Position numbers and translations under genes: made by a program. Below the pieces are notes generated by a model. That model saw nothing but the letters and a program-made list of their open reading frames with translations. It was not told the origin of the DNA and ran no database searches. DNA of 64,000 nucleotides from Pectobacterium brasiliense (GTDB taxonomy: Bacteria > Pseudomonadota > Gammaproteobacteria > Enterobacterales > Enterobacteriaceae): positions 2,976,001 through 3,040,000 of the forward strand of contig NZ_JACGFN010000001.1 in assembly GCF_016950255.1 (NCBI RefSeq), written 5' to 3'. Position 1 is the first letter of the stretch, and every line of letters starts with the position of its first letter. Of the stretch, positions 23,678 through 33,191 are shown piece after piece.

Positions 23678-23702
23678 AGCCCATCTTCGGATGGGCTTTT
23701 TT
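23678..23702 (+). terminator. rho-independent terminator between glnA and glnL
   Basis: AGCCCATC/GATGGGCT with a TTCG tetraloop and a run of T follows the glnA stop by about 100 bp. As in E. coli, it should end most glnA transcripts and let a minority read through into glnLG, keeping the regulators scarce. Confidence 0.9.
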
Positions 23703-23752
23703 CACCACCGGCATTGGCCGTTGCGACGTAACATCCATCATTCACACTACAA

Positions 23753-23769
23753 TGCACCATGCTGGTGCG
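23753..23769. promoter_or_regulatory. NtrC operator at the glnL promoter
   Basis: The sequence TGCACCATGCTGGTGCG contains GCACC-N5-GGTGC, an NtrC palindrome ending 13 bp before the glnL ATG. It overlaps or lies just past a TACAAT element at 23748-23753. The E. coli glnL promoter is repressed by NtrC through a site at the same place. Confidence 0.85.
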
Positions 23770-23781
23770 GGAGTCTGCGTT

Positions 23782-24831
23782 ATGGCAACAGGCACGCTGC
23801 CCGATGCTGGGCAGATCCTAAATTCCCTGATAAACAGCATCTTATTGCTGGATAACGATCTGGCGATTCACTATTCCAACCCGGCAGCACAGCAATTACT
23901 GGCACAAAGCTCGCGTAAATTATCCGGCACGCCGCTGCCTGATTTGCTGGGATATTTTTCTCTGAATGTCGATTTGCTGCGTGAAAGTCTGGATTCAGGG
24001 CAAGGTTTTACGGATAACGAAGTCACCCTCGTCGTGGATGGTAAAGCGCACATCATGTCGCTCACTGCCCAGCGGGTACAAAACGATTTTATCCTACTGG
24101 AAATGGCGCCGATGGATAACCAGCGCCGCCTCAGTCAGGAACAGCTGCAACATGCACAACAACAGGCCGCCCGTGATTTGGTCCGGGGTCTGGCGCATGA
24201 GATAAAAAATCCGCTTGGCGGATTGCGGGGTGCCGCGCAGTTGCTTGCTAAAGCACTGCCCGACCCAGCATTGACGGAATATACCAAGGTCATCATTGAA
24301 CAGGCGGATCGCCTGCGCAATCTGGTAGATCGCCTGCTGGGGCCACAGCAACCCGGCCTGCACGTCACCCAAAGCATCCATCAGGTCGCTGAACGCGTTT
24401 GTCAGCTTGTCTCACTGGAAAAGCCAGATAACGTGACGCTGGTGAAAGACTATGACCCTAGCCTGCCAGAACTGACGCACGACCCCGATCAAATTGAACA
24501 GGTACTGCTGAATATTACCCGCAACGCGCTACAGGCGCTGGGCGAGGAAGGCGGAACGATTACGATACGTACCCGCACGGCTTTTCAGCTTACGTTACAC
24601 GGTGTGCGCTATCGTCTCGCCGCGCGTATTGACGTGGAAGATGACGGCCCCGGCGTACCGGCTCAACTACAGGACACACTGTTTTACCCGATGGTGAGCG
24701 GACGCGAAGGGGGCACGGGTTTGGGGCTTTCCATCGCCCGCAGTCTTATCGACCAACACTCCGGTAAAATTGAATTTAACAGTTGGCCAGGACACACCGA
24801 ATTCTCGGTTTACCTGCCCATTCGCCAGTGA
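23782..24831 (+). CDS. glnL: nitrogen regulation sensor kinase NtrB (GlnL)
   Basis: NtrB is a cytoplasmic histidine kinase/phosphatase that phosphorylates NtrC when PII (GlnB) is uridylylated, signalling nitrogen limitation. The 349-residue protein has an N-terminal PAS domain (about 15-80) and the H-box [12 protein letters not shown] with His139. A GHKL ATPase domain follows, with [10 protein letters not shown] (N-box), DDGPGVP and [14 protein letters not shown] longer frame exists, but the ATG at 23782 begins the conserved [20 protein letters not shown] and lies directly after the NtrC operator. It is followed 8 bp later by glnG. Confidence 0.98.
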   Translation: MATGTLPDAGQILNSLINSILLLDNDLAIHYSNPAAQQLLAQSSRKLSGTPLPDLLGYFSLNVDLLRESLDSGQGFTDNEVTLVVDGKAHIMSLTAQRVQNDFILLEMAPMDNQRRLSQEQLQHAQQQAARDLVRGLAHEIKNPLGGLRGAAQLLAKALPDPALTEYTKVIIEQADRLRNLVDRLLGPQQPGLHVTQSIHQVAERVCQLVSLEKPDNVTLVKDYDPSLPELTHDPDQIEQVLLNITRNALQALGEEGGTITIRTRTAFQLTLHGVRYRLAARIDVEDDGPGVPAQLQDTLFYPMVSGREGGTGLGLSIARSLIDQHSGKIEFNSWPGHTEFSVYLPIRQ

Positions 24832-24839
24832 GGTTCACA

Positions 24840-26252
24840 ATGCAACGAGGGATAGTCTGGATTGTCGATGACGATAGCTCCATCCGTTGGGTGCTTGAGC
24901 GCGCGCTTGCTGGTGCGGGTTTAACCTGCGCAACGTTTGAGAACGGAAATCAGGTACTGCATGCGCTGGCGACACAAACGCCCGATGTTCTGCTGTCCGA
25001 CATCCGTATGCCAGGGATGGATGGATTAGCGCTCTTACAGCAAATCAAACAGCGCCACCCAATGCTCCCGGTCATCATTATGACGGCACATTCCGATCTG
25101 GATGCCGCCGTCAGCGCTTATCAACAGGGTGCGTTCGACTATTTGCCGAAGCCATTCGATATTGATGAAGCCGTTGCGCTGGTTGAGCGCGCGATCAGCC
25201 ATTATCTGGAACAGCAACAGCCGGTACGCAGCCAACCGATCAATGGCCCGACGACGGATATTATCGGCGAAGCGCCCGCGATGCAGGATGTCTTTCGCAT
25301 CATCGGTCGCCTGTCTCGCTCGTCAATCAGTGTGCTGATTAATGGCGAGTCGGGGACGGGTAAAGAGTTGGTCGCGCACGCTCTGCATCGCCACAGCCCT
25401 CGGACCAAAGCCCCTTTTATCGCACTGAATATGGCCGCCATTCCCAAGGATCTGATCGAATCAGAACTGTTCGGCCATGAAAAAGGCGCGTTTACAGGCG
25501 CAAACCAGATTCGTCAGGGCCGCTTTGAGCAAGCCGATGGCGGTACGCTGTTTCTGGATGAAATCGGCGATATGCCGCTAGACGTACAAACACGTCTGTT
25601 GCGCGTATTGGCAGACGGACAGTTTTACCGCGTTGGCGGCTATGCTGCGGTAAAAGTGGATGTTCGTATTATCGCGGCAACGCACCAAAATCTTGAACAA
25701 CGCGTGCAAGAAGGCAAGTTCCGTGAGGATCTGTTTCACCGCCTGAATGTGATCCGCGTCCATCTGCCACCGCTGCGCGAACGTCGGGAAGATATCCCCC
25801 GTCTGGCGCGTTATTTCTTGCAGGCCACCGCCAAAGAACTGGGCGTCGAGCCGAAGAATCTGCATCCAGAAGCGGAAACGGCGCTAACTCGTTTACCGTG
25901 GCCCGGCAACGTGCGCCAATTGGAAAATACCTGCCGCTGGTTGACGGTCATGGCCGCTGGTCAGGAAGTGCTGATTCAGGATCTGCCGCCTGAACTGTTC
26001 GAGACCACTGCGCCTGATTCCACCGTGCATATTCTGCCGGACAGTTGGGCCACGCTGTTGGCACAATGGGCCGATCGCGCGCTGCGTTCTGGTCATCAAA
26101 ACCTATTGGCAGAGGCACAGCCGGAAATGGAAAGGACGCTGCTGACGACGGCTCTACGACATACGCAGGGGCATAAACAGGAAGCGGCAAGATTGCTGGG
26201 ATGGGGCAGAAATACCCTGACGCGTAAATTAAAAGAGCTGGGAATGGAGTAG
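24840..26252 (+). CDS. glnG: nitrogen regulation response regulator NtrC (GlnG)
   Basis: NtrC activates sigma-54 promoters of nitrogen-starvation genes after phosphorylation by NtrB. The 470-residue protein has a receiver domain with phosphoacceptor Asp54 ([12 protein letters not shown]). The central AAA+ domain carries Walker A GESGTGKE, the GAFTGA loop that contacts sigma-54, and Walker B in [13 protein letters not shown]-terminal Fis-type helix-turn-helix follows ([22 protein letters not shown]). The ATG at 24840 starts [20 protein letters not shown] as in E. coli, and is separated by 8 bp from glnL. Confidence 0.98.
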   Translation: MQRGIVWIVDDDSSIRWVLERALAGAGLTCATFENGNQVLHALATQTPDVLLSDIRMPGMDGLALLQQIKQRHPMLPVIIMTAHSDLDAAVSAYQQGAFDYLPKPFDIDEAVALVERAISHYLEQQQPVRSQPINGPTTDIIGEAPAMQDVFRIIGRLSRSSISVLINGESGTGKELVAHALHRHSPRTKAPFIALNMAAIPKDLIESELFGHEKGAFTGANQIRQGRFEQADGGTLFLDEIGDMPLDVQTRLLRVLADGQFYRVGGYAAVKVDVRIIAATHQNLEQRVQEGKFREDLFHRLNVIRVHLPPLRERREDIPRLARYFLQATAKELGVEPKNLHPEAETALTRLPWPGNVRQLENTCRWLTVMAAGQEVLIQDLPPELFETTAPDSTVHILPDSWATLLAQWADRALRSGHQNLLAEAQPEMERTLLTTALRHTQGHKQEAARLLGWGRNTLTRKLKELGME

Positions 26253-26341
26253 CAAGATTGCTTTTTTATTGCTCAATTGTTAACAAACAAACTGGTGATA
26301 AAAAATACAATCTGGCGCACGAAATTGTCATTAATTTGTCC

Positions 26342-26369
26342 TTTACTTGCCTCGAGTCAGCAGTATGAT
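26342..26369 (+). promoter_or_regulatory. candidate promoter of yshB
   Basis: TTTACT (26342-26347) and TATGAT (26364-26369) are spaced by 16 bases. A start near 26376 would give a 20-base leader including the GGGAGGA ribosome site. It is a plausible but unproven sigma-70 promoter. Confidence 0.45.
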
Positions 26370-26395
26370 CGTGTCGCTGATTCGGGAGGAACACC

Positions 26396-26533
26396 ATGCT
26401 GGATTCATTGATTTCTGCGGCAACGCTTTCCGTTGCAACACACGGCGCTGAAATTGGCTCCGCGGCAAGCCATTCGCCACAGGCTGCTATTGCCGCCGTT
26501 TTGTGTGCCGCACTGATTAACTTCTTTAGTTAA
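26396..26533 (+). CDS. yshB: small membrane protein YshB
   Basis: A 45-codon frame begins at ATG 26396 behind GGGAGGA and encodes MLDSLISAATLSVATHG and onward, ending AAIAAVLCAALINFFS. The C-terminal half closely matches the E. coli small protein YshB as I recall it (about 36 residues, ending TAVAAVLCAAMIGLFS), and the position between glnG and hemN is the same. The last ~18 residues form a hydrophobic helix able to span or enter the membrane. This version has a longer middle part (residues 11-26). YshB has been linked to intracellular growth of Salmonella; its biochemical function is unknown. A strong terminator follows directly. Confidence 0.88.
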   Translation: MLDSLISAATLSVATHGAEIGSAASHSPQAAIAAVLCAALINFFS

Positions 26534-26550
26534 TCCTATAAACGTTCAAG

Positions 26551-26590
26551 AACAGCCAGTCGGTGCAAACATCTACTGGCTGTTTTTTTA
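26551..26590 (+). terminator. rho-independent terminator after yshB
   Basis: AACAGCCAGT and ACTGGCTGTT form a ten-base stem around a 14-base loop and are followed by seven T. It ends the yshB transcript 18 bp past the stop and overlaps the 3' end of the convergent 82-residue gene. Confidence 0.88.
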
Positions 26591-26836
26591 TTTACGTTTT
26601 TCAGCGTCCGTATAGGCTGGCATGTCAGCCACTTTCAGGTCAGGATGCATCGCTTCAATCTCTTTAATCAGCTTATCGAATACGTCCACAATGCCATTCC
26701 CTACAACGCCACGAAATTTCTTGTGCTCGTCTTCTGGCACTTTCCCCTGTAATGTTTTTACCTCGTTGTACATGAGGTTCGCGAGGTTAAGTGCCTTATC
26801 CCGATATTCTCTGGCTATCTCTTTATCTGAAAACAT
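26588..26836 (-). CDS. uncharacterised 82-residue protein
   Basis: I do not recognise this family. The protein is soluble, highly charged and predicted mostly helical (MFSDKEIAREYRDKALNLAN at the start, DAEKRK at the end). It has no cysteine, signal peptide or membrane segment. Evidence that it is real: a strong AAGGAGAT ribosome site 4 bases before the ATG, good codon character and a position filling the space between yshB and hemN in convergent orientation. The central stretch KFRGVVGNGIVDVFDKLIKEIE suggests a compact helix bundle. E. coli has no gene here that I know of. No function is inferred. Confidence 0.75.
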   Translation of the reverse strand: MFSDKEIAREYRDKALNLANLMYNEVKTLQGKVPEDEHKKFRGVVGNGIVDVFDKLIKEIEAMHPDLKVADMPAYTDAEKRK

Positions 26837-26893
26837 GCGATCTCCTTGTCATTAAAGCCTTTTCCCCCTAGGATAGCCACCCTCCCCGGGCAG

Positions 26894-28267
26894 TTAAATC
26901 ACGCGGGAAAATTGCTGTGTTCTGAGCTTGCTGCGTAGATAAACGTCAAAGCACATACAGATATTGCGGATCAGCAACCGTCCCTTCGGCGTCACCATCA
27001 GCCCGTCTTCCTGACTCTCGACCAGCCCATCGGCCACCAGCGGAGCAAGCAGTGCTAAATCCTGCTCAAAGTAGGTTTTAAAATCGATAGCATATTCCGC
27101 CTCAATGGGCGCATAGCTGAGCTGGAAATTACAAATGAGCGTCTTAATCACATCGCGGCGGAGGCAGTCATCACGCGTCAGCTGTAACCCACGCCACAAG
27201 CCATTCCCTTGGTCTTTGACCTGCGCATAATACTGCTTCAGCTCTTTCTGGTTCTGAGCATAGCTATCACCGATCATACTAATCGCCGACACACCCATCC
27301 CAAGCAGATCGCTGTCGCCCTGCGTCGTATAGCCCTGGAAATTGCGATGCAGTTTCCCTTCTCGCTGCGCCACCGCCAGCTCATCGTCTGGGCGAGCAAA
27401 GTGATCCATACCGATAAACTGATAACCCGATTGCGTCAGCGACCCAATCGTCTGTTGCAGAATATCCAGCTTTTGCTCCGCGCTCGGTAGATCCGCTTCT
27501 TTAATCTTGCGCTGCGCGGCAAACAGGCTCGGTAAATGCGCATAGTTAAAGACGCTAAGCCGATGCGGGCTTAATTCTGCAACGCGCTGTAGCGTAAAGG
27601 CGAAGCTTTCCGGCGTTTGTTTCGGCAGGCCGTAAATCAAATCGATATTGGTTGAGGTGAAACCCAGCGCTTTTGCCCGTTCAATAAGGGCGAAAATAAA
27701 GTCTTCATCCTGCTCACGATTGACCAGCTTCTGCACGTCTTTATTAAAATCCTGCACGCCCATGCTCAGGCGGTTAAACCCTTCGGCACGCAGATGATCG
27801 AGGACGTCCAGCTCAATTTCTCGCGGATCGACTTCAAGCGACAGCTCAGCCTGATCGGAAAAAGAGAACTGCTCGCGCAGCAGCGACATCAGTCGGCTGA
27901 TTTGTACTTTATTCAGATAGGTTGGTGTACCGCCACCCCAATGCAATTGCGTCACCGTTCGTCCAACGAATAGCGGCGCACGCTGGCGGATTTCCAGCTC
28001 CAGCACATCAAGGTATTCATCCGCTTTATGCTGCTGACGCGTAACCAGCTTATTACAGCCGCAGAAATAGCACAGCCGATGGCAAAAAGGGATGTGGATA
28101 TACAGCGACAGCGGTCGCTGCGGATAACGGGCAATGGCCTGCTGAAACGCCGGCTCATCGTAAGCTTCACTGAATTCTAACGCTGTGGGATAAGACGTAT
28201 AACGCGGCCCGGAATAGTTATATTTTTGAATCAGGGCCAGATCCCAGTCAACGGACGGTATCGACAT
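26894..28267 (-). CDS. hemN: oxygen-independent coproporphyrinogen III oxidase
   Basis: HemN is a radical SAM enzyme that decarboxylates two propionate side chains of coproporphyrinogen III to give protoporphyrinogen IX without oxygen, supporting haem synthesis under anaerobiosis. The 457-residue protein has the CxxxCxxC iron-sulfur motif as C62, C66 and C69 (FCHRLCYFCGC). It also shows HWGGGTPTYL, the GVQDFN segment and the HemN C-terminal domain, and has the same length as the E. coli enzyme. It starts at an ATG with an upstream GGAGTG. Upstream (28268-28440) lies a cluster of hairpin repeats. Confidence 0.98.
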   Translation of the reverse strand: MSIPSVDWDLALIQKYNYSGPRYTSYPTALEFSEAYDEPAFQQAIARYPQRPLSLYIHIPFCHRLCYFCGCNKLVTRQQHKADEYLDVLELEIRQRAPLFVGRTVTQLHWGGGTPTYLNKVQISRLMSLLREQFSFSDQAELSLEVDPREIELDVLDHLRAEGFNRLSMGVQDFNKDVQKLVNREQDEDFIFALIERAKALGFTSTNIDLIYGLPKQTPESFAFTLQRVAELSPHRLSVFNYAHLPSLFAAQRKIKEADLPSAEQKLDILQQTIGSLTQSGYQFIGMDHFARPDDELAVAQREGKLHRNFQGYTTQGDSDLLGMGVSAISMIGDSYAQNQKELKQYYAQVKDQGNGLWRGLQLTRDDCLRRDVIKTLICNFQLSYAPIEAEYAIDFKTYFEQDLALLAPLVADGLVESQEDGLMVTPKGRLLIRNICMCFDVYLRSKLRTQQFSRVI

Positions 28268-28336
28268 ATTCGCTCACTCCTTCCAGTTTTTACTCGGTGG
28301 GTTATCCTTCCCCTCCTTCAGATCACCAAAAATGGC

Positions 28337-28361
28337 GTTCAAAAACGCTCCCGGCGTTTTG
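28337..28361 (+). repeat. interspersed hairpin repeat, partial copy B1
   Basis: GTTCAAAAACGCTCCCGGCG followed by TTTTG forms the hairpin CAAAAACGC/GCGTTTTG with loop TCCCG. It equals the last module of the full copy 74 bases downstream, except that one T is missing from its right arm. Confidence 0.8.
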
Positions 28362-28364
28362 TTA

Positions 28365-28438
28365 CTCGTCTCATCCATGAGACTCGCCCTAAGGGCCGTC
28401 ACGTTGTGACGTTCAAAAACGCTCCCGGCGTTTTTGTC
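28365..28438 (+). repeat. interspersed multi-hairpin repeat, copy B2
   Basis: Four inverted repeats follow each other: GTCTCA/TGAGAC (28368-28383), GCCCT/AGGGC (28386-28396), GTCAC/GTGAC (28398-28410) and CAAAAACGC/GCGTTTTTG (28414-28436). The order matches the minus-strand copy at 17343-17416, with three stem pairs changed in both partners. The last module holds the stop codon of the minus-strand small gene at 28413-28589. Confidence 0.82.
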
Positions 28439-28589
28439 TTGGGCGTAAGTGTCGCACCTGATTCATGCGCCCGTTAAACAGGGCGCGATGCAACCGGTGC
28501 TTACGCTTCGACAATAGCCATAGTTTACTGAACAGACAGAGCAGATAAAACGCAACCAGCAATATCAGAAACAGAAACAGCCATTTCAT
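28413..28589 (-). CDS. putative 58-residue single-pass membrane protein
   Basis: A minus-strand frame of 58 codons starts three bases after the yihI stop. It encodes MKWLFLFLILLVAFYLLCLF, a clear membrane helix, followed by a very basic tail rich in Arg, Lys and His. Its last codons and TGA stop lie inside the hairpin repeat at 28411-28436, so the terminal RQKRRERF is repeat-derived. Tight spacing to yihI suggests translational coupling rather than its own strong ribosome site. I know no E. coli homologue. It could be a genuine small protein, or the remains of a longer gene cut by repeat insertion. Confidence 0.5.
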   Translation of the reverse strand: MKWLFLFLILLVAFYLLCLFSKLWLLSKRKHRLHRALFNGRMNQVRHLRPRQKRRERF

Positions 28590-28592
28590 TGA

Positions 28593-29147
28593 TTAGAACG
28601 TGTCTTTCGGGCTATTACGTTTCAAAAGCTGCAACATATCTTCCTGCTGCTCTTCTTCGTCATCATCACCCAGCTCGATTCCAAGCTCTTCCATCAGGAT
28701 GTCGATACGATCCAGCGTTTCATCAACCCATGACTGATCTTTGGCGCTTAGCGTCTCGCCGCTATCCAGACGATCCAACAAGGCATCCAGGCGCGCATCG
28801 TTTTCTAACATTTCCAGCTCTTCTTCCGGCGACATTGTCGGCTTCGCAGCAACGACTTTCTCCACAGGCTCAGAAGGCTTCGATTTAGGCTTAGGTTTAG
28901 CCACAGCGCTGTCTAACACACCAAGCTGTACCGGCTTTTTGCTGCCGATACGCGGATCGGCAACTTTACGCTGACCAGAACGCTGATCGGTAGAGGCTTT
29001 TTCCTGAGTTCGGCTGCCCGACGCATTGCCACGATGCTTTTTATCTTTTTTCCGCTCGCGCGCTTCACGCTCCAGCTCTTCGCGGGTCTTTCTTTTTACT
29101 TTGGGTTTCCCTGCCTTATCGGCAGCCCCTTTGACAGGTCGGTTCAT
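28593..29147 (-). CDS. yihI: Der GTPase-activating protein YihI
   Basis: YihI stimulates the GTPase Der (EngA) and thereby modulates 50S ribosome assembly. The 184-residue protein has a very basic, disordered N-terminal half ([31 protein letters not shown]). An acidic helical C-terminal half follows ([38 protein letters not shown] and a Glu/Asp run), as in E. coli YihI. It diverges from engB across 203 bp, so two ribosome-assembly functions share one control region. E. coli has the sRNA CsrC in this gap; I see no CsrC-like sequence here. Confidence 0.95.
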   Translation of the reverse strand: MNRPVKGAADKAGKPKVKRKTREELEREARERKKDKKHRGNASGSRTQEKASTDQRSGQRKVADPRIGSKKPVQLGVLDSAVAKPKPKSKPSEPVEKVVAAKPTMSPEEELEMLENDARLDALLDRLDSGETLSAKDQSWVDETLDRIDILMEELGIELGDDDEEEQQEDMLQLLKRNSPKDTF

Positions 29148-29350
29148 AATATTGTTCTCAGGTACACAGATATAAGGGAAGTGCGGCGGAATCTAGCAGA
29201 AAGCCCGCGAATAAAAAAGCGTCCACATCAGACAGCTGAGCTTTTCTTTTCGCATCAGTCTGCCGCATTTCACGACAGATAAAGCCGCCTTTATTGTCAG
29301 TTACAGGTATAATCCCCAACCAGACAGAGATCCAGATAGAGATAACCATC

Positions 29351-29986
29351 GTGACCCAGCAATATAACTACCACATGACGCGTTTTATCATCAGCGCCCC
29401 GGATATTCGCCATCTGGCAACAGATAGCGGTATTGAAGTGGCCTTTGCTGGGCGCTCTAATGCCGGAAAATCCAGCGCACTGAACACGCTGACCAACCAG
29501 AAAAACCTGGCACGAACCAGTAAAACGCCAGGCCGTACTCAGTTGATTAACCTGTTTCAGGTGGTAGACGGCGTGCGTTTGGTCGACCTTCCCGGCTATG
29601 GCTATGCCGAAGTGCCGGAGCAAATGAAGATCAAATGGCAACGTGCGCTCGGTGAATACCTGCAAAAGCGTAACAGCCTTAAGGGTCTGGTTGTGCTGAT
29701 GGATATTCGCCATCCGCTGAAAGATCTCGATCAGCAAATGATTCAGTGGGCTGTTGATGTCCAGCTTCCAGTCTTAGTGCTGCTGACCAAAGCCGATAAG
29801 CTGGCTTCAGGCGCGCGTAAGACACAGTTGAACATGGTTCGCGAGGCTGTCTTGCCATTTATGGGTGATATTCAGGTCGAAGCATTTTCGTCACTGAAAA
29901 AGCTCGGCGTCGACAAACTACGGCAGAAATTGGATAACTGGTTCAGCACGTTGGAACACGCTGAAGAAGAACAAGAAGCAGAGTAA
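29351..29986 (+). CDS. engB: ribosome biogenesis GTPase EngB (YihA), GTG start
   Basis: EngB is an essential GTPase needed for late 50S subunit assembly. The 211-residue protein has the P-loop GRSNAGKS at residues 34-41, the switch I threonine in SKTPGRTQ, G3 [11 protein letters not shown] and G4 TKADKL. The frame is open further upstream, but the GTG at 29351 gives [20 protein letters not shown], which aligns with the E. coli start; the internal ATG eight codons later is the alternative. The following 150 bp before spf hold nothing I can identify. Confidence 0.96.
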   Translation: MTQQYNYHMTRFIISAPDIRHLATDSGIEVAFAGRSNAGKSSALNTLTNQKNLARTSKTPGRTQLINLFQVVDGVRLVDLPGYGYAEVPEQMKIKWQRALGEYLQKRNSLKGLVVLMDIRHPLKDLDQQMIQWAVDVQLPVLVLLTKADKLASGARKTQLNMVREAVLPFMGDIQVEAFSSLKKLGVDKLRQKLDNWFSTLEHAEEEQEAE

Positions 29987-30151
29987 TCCTTTCGCGTGGT
30001 GCAGAGTATTATCACTCGCATCACGCCCCCGCTTTCCCGCAATGATCGCCCACCAGAAACGTTATTTTCACACGCGAAACCATGTTGACATATTGCTGTC
30101 TGCTACACGGCTACCGGCGTTTTAAGGGTAAAAATCCTGGATAAAGCCCAT

Positions 30152-30257
30152 AAAAAACGCCCCGCTCAAAACTGAGCGGGGCGGCTAATATTCAGCCAAA
30201 TCCGATTACGTGAAGTAAAAGGTCTGAAAGATAGAACATCTTACCTCTGTACCCTAC
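30152..30257 (-). ncRNA. spf: Spot 42 small regulatory RNA
   Basis: The minus strand starts GTAGGGTACAGAGGTAAGAT and continues with long identity to E. coli Spot 42. It ends in the terminator stem GCCCCGCTCA/TGAGCGGGGC followed by six T. About 106 bases compare with 109 in E. coli. Spot 42 is an Hfq-dependent RNA that base-pairs with mRNAs of non-preferred carbon use (galK and others) when CRP-cAMP is low. It lies just downstream of polA, its conserved position. Only the apical part of the terminator stem differs from E. coli. Confidence 0.97.
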
Positions 30258-30264
30258 GTCTTTA

Positions 30265-30293
30265 ACTCTACCCTATTTTTTCACGGGAACAAA
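30265..30293 (-). promoter_or_regulatory. spf promoter
   Basis: On the minus strand a -10 element TAGAGT (30265-30270) lies seven bases before the Spot 42 start. A weak TTTGTT is found 17 bases further up. The -10 placement fits the known 5' end of the RNA. Confidence 0.6.
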
Positions 30294-30401
30294 GGCTTTT
30301 TTGTTGTTTACTTTCATAGAAAATGGTTATCGATTACACAAAGTTAAACCAGGTCACACAATACTGTTATTTAATTACAGAAATAGCGTAAGAATCGGCC
30401 A

Positions 30402-33191
30402 TTAATGTGCTTCATCCCAGTTCATGCCCGTACCGATGTCTACCTGTAACGGAACATTCAATTGCATACAACCTTCCATTAATGCTTTGATTTTACTAAT
30501 GGATTCTTCAATAACCGAATCATGAATCTCGAAAACCAATTCATCGTGAACCTGCATGATCATCTTCACCTTCGGCGTGTCTTTCTGTAGCCAATCGTCA
30601 ATCGCGATCATTGCTTTCTTAATAATATCGGCGGCGGTGCCCTGCATTGGGGCGTTAATCGCCGCACGTTCTGCGCCTTTACGCGCCATCGCATTACGAG
30701 AATGGATATCGGGCAGATAGAGACGACGACCATCCAATGTGGACACATAGCCATGCTCTGCGGCCTGTTGGCGCGTACGTTCCATGTAATCCTGCACACC
30801 TGGGTAACGTTCAAAATACAGGTTCATGTATTTCTGCGATTCGCTACGGGGAATATTCAACTGACGCGACAAGCCAAACGCGCTCATGCCGTAGATCAGA
30901 CCGAAGTTAATCGCTTTCGCACTGCGACGCTGTTCCGATGTCACCTTATCCAGTGCGATGCCAAACACTTCTGACGCCGTTGCACGGTGGATATCCAACC
31001 CGTTCGCAAACGCGTTCAACAGCCCTTTATCACCCGATAGGTGCGCCATGATGCGCAGTTCGATTTGCGAGTAGTCCGCCGCCACAATGCTGTAGCCCTT
31101 CGGCGCAATGAATGCCTGACGAATACGGCGCCCTTCGTCATTACGAACCGGGATGTTTTGCAGGTTCGGATCACTGGAAGACAAGCGCCCAGTCGCAGTA
31201 ACAGCCTGATGATAAGACGTATGAACACGCTTCGTCGCCGGATTGATCATCAACGGCAGCTTATCGGTGTAAGTAGATTTCAGCTTGGCCAACCCACGAT
31301 ATTCCAGGATCAACTTCGGCAGAGGGTAATCCAGCGCCAGTTCAGCCAGCACTTCCTCATTGGTTGACGGTGCGCCTTTTGGCGTTTTCTTCAGAATCGG
31401 CAGCTTTTGCTTTTCATACAGAATACCCTGTAGCTGCTTGGTCGATGAGAGATTGAACTCTTCGCCCGCCAGCTCATAGGCTTGTGTTTCCAGCTCTGCC
31501 AGACGGATTGTGAGCTCTTTTGAGTGTTCCGCGAGAATAGCAGGATCGATCAGCACGCCTGTACGCTCGATGCGGGATAAAACCGGCACCAGCGGCATAT
31601 CAATCGTCTGGAAAACCTGGCACAGATCGGCATGCGGCTGGAGTTTCCCCCAGAGCTTCTGGTGCAGATGCAGCGTAACGTCCGCATCCTCGGCTGCATA
31701 AGGCCCAGCCTGTTCCAGTGCAATCTGATTAAACGTCAGCTGATTTTTTCCCTTACCCGCGATCTCTTCAAAGGTAATGGTTTTGTGGCTCAGATAGCGT
31801 TCGGCCAGGCTATCCATATCGTGGCGGCCCGCCACGCTGTCGAGCACATAAGATTCCAGCATGGTATCAAACGCGATGCCGCGTAAATCGATGTCATACC
31901 GCTGCATCACGCCTTTATCAAATTTGAGATTCTGACCAATCTTAAGCAGCTTCTCATCTTCCAGCAGCGGTTTGAACAAGGCCAGCACTTTGGTGCGATC
32001 CAACTGTTCCGGCGCATCCAGGTAGTCATGCGCCAGCGGCAAATAAGCGGCTTCACCCGGCTTAATGGCGAATGACAACCCAATCAGATTAGCGGTGAGT
32101 GTATCCAGCCCGTCGGTTTCCGTATCAAAAGCGAAAACTTCAGCCAGCTTTAAACGCTCAACCCAATCGAGCAGCGTTTTTTCATCAAGAATCGTGACAT
32201 AACCGTCGGCAGAAAGTGTAGGCGCATTATCTTCTTCAGCAACTTGCTCAACCACCGCGTTACTGACAGCCTGGACAGGCTGGCTGCTCTTTTTACCCTG
32301 CATCCAGGTACCGGATTCAATATCCGATAACCAGCGTTTAAATTCATAGCGGGAAAAGAGACGATGCAGCTCATCCACATCCAGCTCGTTAACGGTGAGC
32401 TGATCGCAGCTAAGCTCCAGCTCGACATCCGTTTTAATGGTGGCTAGCTGATAAGAGAGGTAGGCCACGTCTTTGTGCTGTTCCAGCTTCGGCGCCATGG
32501 TTTTCGCACCACGGAAGGAAAGCCCGGCAATTTTATCAAGATTGGCATAGAGCGAATCCAGCCCGCCAAGCCCTTGCAATAGCGCTTGAGCCGTTTTTTC
32601 ACCCACGCCAGGTACGCCGGGAATGTTATCTGATGCATCTCCCATCAGCGCAAGAAAATCGATAATCAGCTCAGGAGGAATACCGTACTTATCACACACT
32701 TCCTGTGGGCCAAGAATCGAGTTATTCATGGTATTAATGAGCGTCACGCTCGGCGTCACCAGCTGCGCCATATCTTTATCGCCGGTACTAATCAGCACCG
32801 GTTTACCCGCTTTTTCAGCCTGAACGGCGAGCGTACCAATCACATCGTCCGCTTCTACGCCGGAAACCGCCAGAAGCGGCAACCCCATTGCTTTCACCAT
32901 CTGATGCAGAGGCTCTATTTGCTCGCGTAGATCCTCCGGCATCGGTGGGCGGTGAGCCTTATAATTTTCGAATAGTTCATCGCGAAACGTTTTCCCTTTC
33001 GCATCAAAAACGACGGCAACGTGGCTGGGCTGATATTGCAGCAGCAAACTGCGTAGCATATTCAGTACGCCATACATTGCACCAGTGGCTTCTCCCGCGC
33101 TGTTTGTTAACGGTGGGAAAGCGTGATAAGCACGATACAAATAGGATGAACCGTCTACCAGTATTAAAGGATTTTCTGCAATCTGAGCCAT
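30402..33191 (-). CDS. polA: DNA polymerase I
   Basis: PolA fills gaps, removes RNA primers from Okazaki fragments and serves in repair. The 929-residue protein has all three parts. The 5'-3' exonuclease (1-320) includes [23 protein letters not shown] and [18 protein letters not shown]. The proofreading 3'-5' exonuclease shows an intact [11 protein letters not shown] metal site. The polymerase domain has motif [15 protein letters not shown], the O-helix [20 protein letters not shown] and motif C VHDELVFE. It is transcribed away from oriC. A consensus DnaA box lies 118 bp before the start codon. Confidence 0.99.
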   Translation of the reverse strand: MAQIAENPLILVDGSSYLYRAYHAFPPLTNSAGEATGAMYGVLNMLRSLLLQYQPSHVAVVFDAKGKTFRDELFENYKAHRPPMPEDLREQIEPLHQMVKAMGLPLLAVSGVEADDVIGTLAVQAEKAGKPVLISTGDKDMAQLVTPSVTLINTMNNSILGPQEVCDKYGIPPELIIDFLALMGDASDNIPGVPGVGEKTAQALLQGLGGLDSLYANLDKIAGLSFRGAKTMAPKLEQHKDVAYLSYQLATIKTDVELELSCDQLTVNELDVDELHRLFSRYEFKRWLSDIESGTWMQGKKSSQPVQAVSNAVVEQVAEEDNAPTLSADGYVTILDEKTLLDWVERLKLAEVFAFDTETDGLDTLTANLIGLSFAIKPGEAAYLPLAHDYLDAPEQLDRTKVLALFKPLLEDEKLLKIGQNLKFDKGVMQRYDIDLRGIAFDTMLESYVLDSVAGRHDMDSLAERYLSHKTITFEEIAGKGKNQLTFNQIALEQAGPYAAEDADVTLHLHQKLWGKLQPHADLCQVFQTIDMPLVPVLSRIERTGVLIDPAILAEHSKELTIRLAELETQAYELAGEEFNLSSTKQLQGILYEKQKLPILKKTPKGAPSTNEEVLAELALDYPLPKLILEYRGLAKLKSTYTDKLPLMINPATKRVHTSYHQAVTATGRLSSSDPNLQNIPVRNDEGRRIRQAFIAPKGYSIVAADYSQIELRIMAHLSGDKGLLNAFANGLDIHRATASEVFGIALDKVTSEQRRSAKAINFGLIYGMSAFGLSRQLNIPRSESQKYMNLYFERYPGVQDYMERTRQQAAEHGYVSTLDGRRLYLPDIHSRNAMARKGAERAAINAPMQGTAADIIKKAMIAIDDWLQKDTPKVKMIMQVHDELVFEIHDSVIEESISKIKALMEGCMQLNVPLQVDIGTGMNWDEAH

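Noticed and set aside
23620..23781. N-terminal extension of glnL
   Set aside because: It would cross the glnA terminator and the NtrC operator; the conserved NtrB start is at 23782.
29148..29350. CsrC small RNA between yihI and engB, as in E. coli
   Set aside because: The gap has neither repeated GGA-in-loop motifs nor a terminator with a T run.
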